This document shows, piece after piece, positions 6,451 to 12,199 of a stretch of DNA of 12,199 nt. The notes below the pieces were generated by a model. That model saw only the letters and a list, made by a program, of their open reading frames with translations. It did not search any database and was not told the DNA's origin. Each line of letters begins with the position of its first letter. Positions within the stretch are counted from its first letter, which is position 1. The DNA is from Phycisphaerales bacterium (lineage in GTDB: Bacteria > Planctomycetota > Phycisphaerae > SM23-33): NCBI GenBank assembly GCA_003485185.1, contig DNAS01000087.1:10850-23048 (forward strand). Direction: 5' to 3'. The position numbers were made by a program, and so were the translations under genes.

Positions 6451-9279
6451 TTATTCCGCCAGCTTCTCGATCAGATCGGCGACGCGGTTTCTCATCCGGT
6501 TGATGTTCTCCGCGGTCTTGACCTTTTCGGCGAGTTTCTGGTTGTCGATGATCGCCTTGGCTTCGGCAACGAGCGCTGCTGGCGCCTTGCCTGCGGCTTC
6601 GGCCTTGGCCACCGTGTCCCGCAGGATCGCCAGGTAGTCGTAGTCCTCCACGGCGTCGCGAAGGGTCTCCATGCGAATCGAAGTGGTAAGTCCATGCGGG
6701 CCGGGATAGACCACGCAGCCCATGTAGTTGCCGGTGGTCCAGTTCTTCTTGTACACGTCGTCGGTCCAGCGGCAGGTGCTGTAGACGTAGCGGCCGTCCA
6801 CGCCCGCGGCGAAGTCGTCCCAAAACTGGGCACGGCCCGGCGCTGGGTCAAACTCCACGTGCCACTGGAGCGAGGCGTTGCAGCTCATGAACTGGTCGCC
6901 CGCCTTCTTGCGCTCGACGGCCAGATGGCCCCAGCCCAGCGGCCCCGTGGGCTTGCCCCACCACGAGCTCAGGGGGGACTGCCCCAGCCAGACGTCCACC
7001 AGCCCGAACAAGGGCTTGACGTTGGAGCCGTAGTAGCAGTCGAGGATCGGGATCTTGTGTTCCGCCTTCCACTTCTTCGCCCACTCCACCACCTCGGGCA
7101 CTTTGCCATCAGTGTGCTCATCGAACGGAGCATAGATGATGGCGTACTTGAGGAGCCCGCGCTCAATCAGCCACTGCTCGCCCTCCTTGTTTGCTCCGCC
7201 CGTGAACACGCTTAACCCGCGGCCGACTTTGTCGTAAGCTTCCCAGAACTTGACGCCGCCCCCGAACATGGTCGGCGACCAGCCGTACTCCAGGATCAGC
7301 CGGCGGTAGGAGTCCATCGCATTCTTTGTAATGGCGGAAATTTCCTCGTCGCCTAGACCCAGCGTCTTCCAATTGTCGGGCCTGTTGGCGCGCCAGCCGA
7401 CCATGCCGGTGCTGCACCGCAGGGTCGCCCGCCGCGACAAGGCGAAGTCATTGACCTTTACCTCCACCGGGAACTCGCCCGCAGGCTTGCCGTTCAGTGC
7501 CAGCTTCACCGTCCCCTTATACAGTCCCGGCCTGGCATCCGGTTGGGCCCGAACCGTCAGCCAGAACACGCGGTGGTCGCATTTGCGGATGTGCTCGATG
7601 TTCTGTTTGGTAATCGGGGCGTTGGGAATCTTCGTCGGCCAGTCCGTCTCGAAGAGCGGGTCAGGCCACTGGCCGACGGCAAAATCCCTGAAATCGCTGG
7701 GGATCTCCGTTGTCAGATATATCTGTTCTCGCAGGATCGCCTTCTCCAGAGCCTCGCCCACATCGTTTTTGATCGGCGAGACGGCAACGCTCAGCGCCAT
7801 CGGGTCGACCTGCTCGGGCAGATCGACGAGGAACTGGAGGCACTCGTACTCCCCACCGGCCAGGCGGATGGCGGCAGGCTCGACCTTTTCCCCAAAGATG
7901 AACTTGTCTTCCGGGAAAATACGTTCGGGAACCAGTACCTGCCCCACTTTCAGCGCGTCGCTGCGCACCAAGGTGCGCCAAGGTTTCACCTGCTGCTCCT
8001 TGCGGCCGGGGAAGCCCTTGTCCTCCGACTCCCATTTCCGCACCACCACCGCTGGCCTGGGGCCAACCACGATCGGCAGCGTGATGTAGGTCTTCTGCGA
8101 CTTGACGGATTCGCCCAACCTCAACGGCGTTTGGCGATCGAACACCGTCAACTCAAGGTAATACACCCCATCCTGTGGCGGGGTGAAGTCGTATTTCACC
8201 TTGCTGATCTTCCCGACCTTCAGTTGCACCTGCCGGTTGGGAAGCTTGGTGATGATCTCGCCGTTGGCGTTGACAACCTGACCTTCCAGGCGCTTCTCGC
8301 CAAGGTCCTGCCCGGCGGCGATGTTCACCGTGAACGTGGCGGCCTGGCCGGGCTTGACCTCGCCGGAGGCCGTCAGGGACGCCGCTAGCTCCGGCGCAGC
8401 GTAGAGCACCTCCGCCAGATTCGGGGCGACCAGCAGTGCCGTGGGCACTTCAATCGCCTCGCCGGCCTTCAGATCGGCGCGGGTCAACGTCGTTTCCATC
8501 GTGTAGCGCGGAGGCTTCGACCAGGTGCACTGGCGAAAGATCCGGCGGAAGTCCGTCAGGCTGACCGCCATTGGCGCCGTCTCGCTGTCCTGCTTGCCGG
8601 AAAGTCGCGCGATCCAGTTGGCGGCCGGTTCGACGTCCCAGCCTCCCTCGATCGTGCCCTCGGGGACAGGAATCTTCCACGGGCCGTTCAGGACTGTCTC
8701 GCCGCAGCCGCCGACTTGCTTGATCCACGGGTTGTACATCACCTTGCCCGGCCCGACATTCTCCTGCTTCCAGTCCACCAAGATGAACGACGCGTCCTTC
8801 TTAAGCGTGTAGGTCTTGGCATGCCGCAGCGCGAACTTGGCGCCGTCCTGTTCGCCCTCGTTTACATAGGTGACGCGAACCTGCGCCTGGTCATCGGACT
8901 GCGAGAGGATATCCCCTTCGCTCCTGGTCATCCTGCCGGGCACGCCGCGATCCTGCCAGTAGCCCTGGAGCGTCATCGGATTGCACAGTTCCTGGCCGGT
9001 CGGCTTGTAGACCAGCGAGAGGATCTGTCCCGCGTGCGGCGGCACGGTAACGATCGCCAGCTTGAGGTGCTCGTTCTCCAGCCAGATCGCATCGGGATCG
9101 ATCGTTTTTTCCCGCTTTGTGGCCGGATCGACCCGGCTGTAGGGCGCTCGCATCGCCGTCACTGCCCATGCCGACGACGGGAGGCCCAGGCACGCCCAGC
9201 TCGCCGCGAGCGCAAAAAATCGCGAGCTCCACATCGTTCTCATCGCAGCACGAATGACACCCGTCAATCCCGACCGCAT
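6451..9279 (-). CDS. Secreted DUF4091/GH123-type glycoside hydrolase-like protein
   Basis: Protein of 942 aa. The open frame extends to 9306, but ATG 9279 is chosen for AAGGAGAT 5-7 nt upstream. A signal peptide follows, with cleavage near SSAWA-V (about residue 39). Residues about 60-290 form a beta-rich domain that may be mutarotase-like; about 305-400 looks Ig-like (KPGQAATFTVNI, DFTPPQDGVYYLELTVFD). LAGGEYECLQF (about 473-483) and the RPGLYKGTVKL strand set (about 569-614) are the usual lead-in to the DUF4091/GH123 barrel. In the barrel, YAPFDEHTD carries Asp720-Glu721, the position of the GH123 catalytic pair. LRDAVEDYDYL (873-883) is the typical DUF4091 C-terminal motif, and a charged helical tail follows. 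It heads the probable glycan operon after a 197-bp gap. The other DUF4091 protein in the window shares the catalytic layout but not the N-terminal domains. Activity and substrate are inferred. Confidence 0.88.
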   Translation of the reverse strand: MRSGLTGVIRAAMRTMWSSRFFALAASWACLGLPSSAWAVTAMRAPYSRVDPATKREKTIDPDAIWLENEHLKLAIVTVPPHAGQILSLVYKPTGQELCNPMTLQGYWQDRGVPGRMTRSEGDILSQSDDQAQVRVTYVNEGEQDGAKFALRHAKTYTLKKDASFILVDWKQENVGPGKVMYNPWIKQVGGCGETVLNGPWKIPVPEGTIEGGWDVEPAANWIARLSGKQDSETAPMAVSLTDFRRIFRQCTWSKPPRYTMETTLTRADLKAGEAIEVPTALLVAPNLAEVLYAAPELAASLTASGEVKPGQAATFTVNIAAGQDLGEKRLEGQVVNANGEIITKLPNRQVQLKVGKISKVKYDFTPPQDGVYYLELTVFDRQTPLRLGESVKSQKTYITLPIVVGPRPAVVVRKWESEDKGFPGRKEQQVKPWRTLVRSDALKVGQVLVPERIFPEDKFIFGEKVEPAAIRLAGGEYECLQFLVDLPEQVDPMALSVAVSPIKNDVGEALEKAILREQIYLTTEIPSDFRDFAVGQWPDPLFETDWPTKIPNAPITKQNIEHIRKCDHRVFWLTVRAQPDARPGLYKGTVKLALNGKPAGEFPVEVKVNDFALSRRATLRCSTGMVGWRANRPDNWKTLGLGDEEISAITKNAMDSYRRLILEYGWSPTMFGGGVKFWEAYDKVGRGLSVFTGGANKEGEQWLIERGLLKYAIIYAPFDEHTDGKVPEVVEWAKKWKAEHKIPILDCYYGSNVKPLFGLVDVWLGQSPLSSWWGKPTGPLGWGHLAVERKKAGDQFMSCNASLQWHVEFDPAPGRAQFWDDFAAGVDGRYVYSTCRWTDDVYKKNWTTGNYMGCVVYPGPHGLTTSIRMETLRDAVEDYDYLAILRDTVAKAEAAGKAPAALVAEAKAIIDNQKLAEKVKTAENINRMRNRVADLIEKLAE

Positions 9280-9476
9280 TGGACATCTCCTTCCATAATG
9301 AGACAAACTCGCAATCCAGGTTTACGGCAAACCACGGAATAAAGCTCGTCATGGATCATCTGCTTTGCCTTTTGTCCAACGGTTGAAAATCGCATGGCTT
9401 GCGTTGAGTGCTGGCGGAAGAGTGAGAAAGTAATGCCTCGCAGTGCTACCGGTTCGAAAGACCTCGCCGTGCGCGC
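9280..9476. other. Intergenic gap between pseudopilin and glycan-operon genes
   Basis: The largest non-coding stretch in the window, about 197 bp, separating the pseudopilin stop from the 942-aa hydrolase start. It is the natural place for an operon promoter. On the minus strand a TTGGAC hexamer occurs near 9380, but no convincing -10 element lies 16-18 bp after it. I see no stem-loop followed by a T-run that would end the pseudopilin transcript. Promoter presence is inferred from spacing only. Confidence 0.4.
9285..9292 (-). promoter_or_regulatory. Ribosome binding site fixing the start at 9279
   Basis: AAGGAGAT on the minus strand, with the AGGAG core 7 nt before ATG 9279. It favours this start over the in-frame ATG at 9306, which has no comparable purine run and lies on the far side of this site. 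Confidence 0.85.
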
Positions 9477-10469
9477 CTACGGGGCGTAGATGACACCGGC
9501 CGTATAACCCGCTGCCCATTGGTAGTTATCCAGCCACGTCGGCAGATCCCACGAGTGCACGCTGCCGTCCACCAAGGCGAAGTTCGCCGCTGGTCCCGGA
9601 TGGCGAAAGCCCACCTGGTAAGCCGAGTATTCCTTGACGCCGGCGGGATAGCCATAGCCAACCGACCAGTTGTTCCGCTGCATGTGTCGCTCTCCGAGCA
9701 GGACGTGCTCGGACTGGACCATGTCGGTGCGGATCAGGTGAGGGCAGAATCCGCTGCCGGGCTGGGGAGCAGCCCCGGTGTAATAGTCAACGGCCGTTCG
9801 CTTTGCAACGATCCCCGAAGAAGCTGAGCTGTCATACGTGGAGCAGCCCATGTGGCAGGTCATATACAGTGCGGCGTTGTAGTTGGGCCTTGCCTGCCAC
9901 GGATAGGCTCCGGCCTCAGACTCAAGAATCGCCTGGTTGGTCAAATCCTGGCACCAGGCGTATCCGGAGAGTATTCCGAGTCGCACAAAAAGGTTCTGAT
10001 GAAATGCGATGACGCGGATGGGGCTGCCGTCCTTGTGTTGACCAAGGCTCAGGAGGCCCCCGGGACCATTGGGGTCCGGCACAAAACATTCGCTGTCGTT
10101 CTGCGCGACGCCGTTGGCGTCGAGCCAGGAATAGCCGGGGAAACATTCATTCCAATCGCCAGCGTAAATATGCTCGGCAAGGGCGATGTGCTTGAGGTTC
10201 ACCTGGCAGGCCGCGTTCCACGCCAAGCGCCGTGCCTGATACAGCGACGGCATCAGGATCGTCAACAACAGAGAGAGGATCGCAATGACCACCAGCAGTT
10301 CGATCAGCGTGAAACCGTGTCTCCTCACTGCAAGCAGCCTGATCAACGTAAATCCCTGCTGGGCGGGGCAGACGTCTCGTCCGTTCGTCTTGTGGACGAA
10401 CACCACTGCCGGCCCCGTAGGCGGGACGCCAGACTCCACATCGTAGGTGAACGCGCGTCCGCAATCCAT
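9477..10469 (-). CDS. Pseudopilin-like protein with duplicated prepilin cleavage motif
   Basis: Protein of 330 aa from ATG 10469, of the planctomycete/PVC type II secretion G-like class: a prepilin peptidase signal, a hydrophobic helix, then a large extracellular domain. The working signal is HGFTLIELLVVIAILSLLL with cleavage after Gly and Glu at +5. Thirteen codons before it is a second copy, QQGFTLIRLLAV, with Arg at +5 and no hydrophobic helix behind it. The C-terminal RHPGPAANFALVDGSVHSW resembles the H-X9-DG processing-associated motif but has ten residues between His and Asp. Seven cysteines follow the helix, including CHMGC (205-209). The start is uncertain. ATG 10469 has GGAG 8 nt upstream; GTG 10328 would give the short leader MRRHGFTLIE typical of the family but lacks a good RBS; TTG 10556 overlaps the previous stop and would translate through a strong hairpin. 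It may be a surface or secretion-associated protein; no partner pilus genes are in the window. Confidence 0.82.
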   Translation of the reverse strand: MDCGRAFTYDVESGVPPTGPAVVFVHKTNGRDVCPAQQGFTLIRLLAVRRHGFTLIELLVVIAILSLLLTILMPSLYQARRLAWNAACQVNLKHIALAEHIYAGDWNECFPGYSWLDANGVAQNDSECFVPDPNGPGGLLSLGQHKDGSPIRVIAFHQNLFVRLGILSGYAWCQDLTNQAILESEAGAYPWQARPNYNAALYMTCHMGCSTYDSSASSGIVAKRTAVDYYTGAAPQPGSGFCPHLIRTDMVQSEHVLLGERHMQRNNWSVGYGYPAGVKEYSAYQVGFRHPGPAANFALVDGSVHSWDLPTWLDNYQWAAGYTAGVIYAP

Positions 10470-10502
10470 GGCGTATACTCCGTTGGAAACCCGCACGGCA
10501 AT

Positions 10503-10532
10503 GGAGTCGCCTCCGGTCAGGGCGGCGACTCC
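10503..10532. repeat. Perfect 9-bp inverted repeat (hairpin) between PEP-CTERM and pseudopilin genes
   Basis: Arms GGAGTCGCC (10503-10511) and GGCGACTCC (10524-10532) pair perfectly over 9 bp around a 12-nt loop. It begins about 20 bases after the PEP-CTERM stop. In the minus-strand transcript the T-rich run TTTTTTCTTTT lies before the stem rather than after it, so it is not a standard intrinsic terminator for these genes. It may protect the 3' end of the first message or lower expression of the second gene. Confidence 0.7.
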
Positions 10533-10552
10533 CGGAAAAGAAAAAAGGACAT

Positions 10553-12106
10553 TCAACGTCGACGGCGAATCAGGACGCCAATCCCGCCCAACGCCAGCAG
10601 CGACAGCGTCGCAGGCTCGGGAACGAGGGAGATGCCGTCGAGCACGATGGACGAACCGGTGTCCGTCAGCGTCAGCGCCCCGGTTGGAGTGAAGCCCAAC
10701 TCGGAAATATCGAAGGTCGGGGCAAGGTCTGGCGATGCGGCAAGCGTGTCATATGTAAACAGGACCATGGAGCCGCCGTCCCGGAAGCCGCTGGTTAGCT
10801 TCAGCGTCCAGTCATTGTCCAGGTCCAGGATGCCGTTGACGTCCACCAGGTCGCCGCCCTCAAAGATCGCGGTGGCGCCGTTTTTGAGGGTCAGGTTGTT
10901 ATTAATGGTCAGCGTTCCCGCGCTGTCGCCGGGGGAAAGCGTGCCGCCGCTATTGACGGTCGTGGCGCCGCCGATGGCGCCTGTGCCGCCGAGCGTGCCG
11001 GTGGAGTTCACGGCGATGTTGCCTGTAGCCGCCGATTGGTCGCCGTTGATCAGCAGCGTGCCGGCACTGACGGTGGTGGCGCCGGTGTAGGTGTTTGTCC
11101 CCGAGAGCACCAGGGTGCCGGCGCCTTGCTTAGTGAGGCTAACCGCGGCTCCATCCGTCTTATTCGAGATCACCCCGCCAATCGTGAGCGTATTCTGATC
11201 AACCTTAGTGATTACGCTAGTGACTAGTGGAGTGACCGCCCCATTGCCCAAATGCAGATCGTCAGTGCCGAGGAAGTGCATGGTACCCTGCCAGGAGATG
11301 GGGTTGTTCGTGGTCAGCGTCAGCGGCGCGCCGCTGGTGTTGTCAAAGTTGGCGTCGCCGCTGGTGATGCCAATTCGGAACGTGCCCTGACCCAACGCGG
11401 TGGGGCTGGCGAGATTCAGGATCGTGTTGGCGTGGACCCTCAGTTGCACCCCGCCGGTCATGGCGCTGTTATCGCCACTGAGCGTCACCATTCCGCTGCC
11501 GGTCCCCGCGTCAAGCCTGAGAGCTTCCGCTCCTGTGAGGCTGAGATTGCCCGCCAAAATTAAATGCCCTGCGCCCGACGCGCTCTTGAGGATCCCGCCG
11601 GCGCCAGAGACGTCCCCGTTGACCACTAACGTCCCTCCGGCAGCGACGATGAAATTTCTCAGTGCGGTCAGGGTCAAATCCAAATCGATGGTTTGGGTAT
11701 CGGTGGTGTCGTTATCGGTAATGCCCGACACCGTGATCCCATTGCCGCCCAAGGTGAACGCCCCAGCCGTATCGTTGAAGGTTATGGCGCCGAACGACGC
11801 GCCGCTGGTGAAGTCGTTGTTCGGCGCCAACCGGGTGGTGCCGTCAAAGATCAGATTGTCTCCGGCAATCACGGCCGCGTCCCAGTTGGCCGCAGTGGTC
11901 CAATTGTCGTCGCCGCCGCCGCCGTCCCAAGTTTTGTTGGCCGCCATTGCCGACGACGAACCAACCACCAAGGCCATAATCACCACCAACCAAATTGTCC
12001 CATGTTTTCCGCTCATCGCCTTTTTTCCCTTCTTTCCAATGTGTCCCAGTCTTTCGTTCATAACCTCTGTCTCCTTTGCAAAGTGTTTCCTCTTACCGTT
12101 CCTCAT
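10553..12106 (-). CDS. PEP-CTERM surface protein with autotransporter-associated beta-strand repeats
   Basis: Protein of 517 aa from ATG 12106. The signal peptide core is GTIWLVVIMALVVGSSSAMA (residues 36-55), cleavage near AMA-A. The mature N-terminus NKTWDGGGGDDNWTTAANWD is typical of proteins with autotransporter-associated beta-strand repeats; a clear repeat is LTKQGAGTLVLSGTNTYTG followed by ATTVSAGTLLING (about 324-355). The body is Gly/Thr/Asn-rich with few charges, as in a beta-helix. The C-terminus is a PEP-CTERM sorting signal: VPEPATL (495-501), a hydrophobic span and a final RRRR, recognised by an exosortase that would lie elsewhere in the genome. So it should be exported and attached to the cell surface or matrix. 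Three in-frame ATGs precede the signal core (12106, 12061, 12016), the first two with strong Shine-Dalgarno sequences, so the exact start is open. Its stop overlaps a TTG of the next frame as TTGA. Confidence 0.92.
   Translation of the reverse strand: MRNGKRKHFAKETEVMNERLGHIGKKGKKAMSGKHGTIWLVVIMALVVGSSSAMAANKTWDGGGGDDNWTTAANWDAAVIAGDNLIFDGTTRLAPNNDFTSGASFGAITFNDTAGAFTLGGNGITVSGITDNDTTDTQTIDLDLTLTALRNFIVAAGGTLVVNGDVSGAGGILKSASGAGHLILAGNLSLTGAEALRLDAGTGSGMVTLSGDNSAMTGGVQLRVHANTILNLASPTALGQGTFRIGITSGDANFDNTSGAPLTLTTNNPISWQGTMHFLGTDDLHLGNGAVTPLVTSVITKVDQNTLTIGGVISNKTDGAAVSLTKQGAGTLVLSGTNTYTGATTVSAGTLLINGDQSAATGNIAVNSTGTLGGTGAIGGATTVNSGGTLSPGDSAGTLTINNNLTLKNGATAIFEGGDLVDVNGILDLDNDWTLKLTSGFRDGGSMVLFTYDTLAASPDLAPTFDISELGFTPTGALTLTDTGSSIVLDGISLVPEPATLSLLALGGIGVLIRRRR
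12071..12075 (-). promoter_or_regulatory. Second, internal ribosome binding site before ATG 12061
   Basis: AGGAG on the minus strand, 9 nt before the in-frame ATG 12061. Starting here would shorten the n-region before the signal peptide core from 35 to 20 residues. Either start, or both, could be used. Confidence 0.5.
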
Positions 12107-12111
12107 TGGCT

Positions 12112-12118
12112 TCTCCTT
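12112..12118 (-). promoter_or_regulatory. Ribosome binding site for ATG 12106
   Basis: AAGGAGA on the minus strand, ending 5 nt before ATG 12106. It supports the outermost start of the PEP-CTERM gene, although a second good site lies inside the frame. Confidence 0.7.
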
Positions 12119-12199
12119 CTAGTGAAGACATGCGTGAAGAGTTTTCCGAATCCTTCGCGTGATGAAATGTGAGATGAATTCTCCGCGGAATCGCCCGGA

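Noticed and set aside
7543..8388. Plus-strand frames of 281 and 252 residues opposite the 942-aa hydrolase
   Set aside because: They are antisense to a gene with a good RBS, a signal peptide and recognisable domains. The translations show no motif and have skewed Arg/His/Leu content.
9264..9395. A 43-codon minus-strand frame from ATG 9395 in the gap, overlapping the hydrolase start
   Set aside because: It has no ribosome binding site and no recognisable features, and ends 16 bp inside the next gene. A leader peptide cannot be excluded but nothing supports it.
10503..10545. Hairpin plus A/T run as a rho-independent terminator
   Set aside because: For minus-strand transcripts the T-run precedes the stem, and on the plus strand the stem is followed by A's, not T's, so neither direction fits.
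10470..10556. TTG 10556 as the pseudopilin start
   Set aside because: It has no Shine-Dalgarno, and the first 29 codons would run through the hairpin and look non-coding. ATG 10469 has GGAG at good spacing.
9852..11090. A 412-residue open frame on the plus strand
   Set aside because: It lies antisense across both the pseudopilin and the PEP-CTERM gene, which have clear family motifs. Its product is a Pro/Ser/Arg/Val-rich mix without domains, as expected for a shadow frame in GC-rich DNA.

Overview
This 12.2 kb window carries seven genes, all read from the minus strand, so transcription runs from high to low coordinates. It looks like chromosomal DNA from a GC-rich bacterium of the Planctomycetes/PVC group, possibly a phycisphaera-like planctomycete. 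Three things suggest this: a PEP-CTERM protein with autotransporter-associated beta-strand repeats, a single-protein pseudopilin with an H-X-DG-type tail motif, and large secreted DUF4091/GH123-type hydrolases next to a formylglycine sulfatase. The taxon is inferred from gene style only. No rRNA, tRNA, CRISPR, transposase or integrase was seen.

In transcription order: (1) 12106-10553, a PEP-CTERM surface protein of 517 aa. (2) 10469-9477, a type II secretion/pilin-like protein carrying two GFTLI motifs 13 codons apart; a strong hairpin lies between genes 1 and 2. A gap of about 197 bp follows (9280-9476), the only sizeable non-coding stretch. (3) 9279-6451, a secreted DUF4091/GH123-type hydrolase of 942 aa. 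(4) 6429-4795, a secreted SGNH/GDSL esterase of 544 aa. (5) 4798-3866, a secreted 310-aa protein of unrecognised family whose start overlaps the esterase stop as ATGA. (6) 3794-633, a second DUF4091/GH123-type protein (1053 aa) with a LamG-like segment placed inside its hydrolase region in an unexpected strand order. (7) 614 to beyond the window edge, the N-terminal 204 residues of an FGE-dependent sulfatase with no signal peptide.

Genes 3-7 are spaced by -4 to about 71 bp, most have good Shine-Dalgarno sequences, and they look like one operon. Glycosidase-like, esterase and sulfatase functions together suggest stepwise breakdown of a decorated (acylated and sulfated) polysaccharide. If the GH123 relationship means what it does in characterised members, N-acetylgalactosamine-containing glycans are a candidate, but the substrate cannot be read from sequence alone. 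Genes 1-2 may be a separate surface-display unit that happens to lie upstream.

The items most worth a second look are the LamG-like segment with its 'last-strand' motif first, the unrecognised 310-aa protein coupled to the esterase, the double prepilin motif, and the leaderless sulfatase that is in frame with the secreted protein before it.
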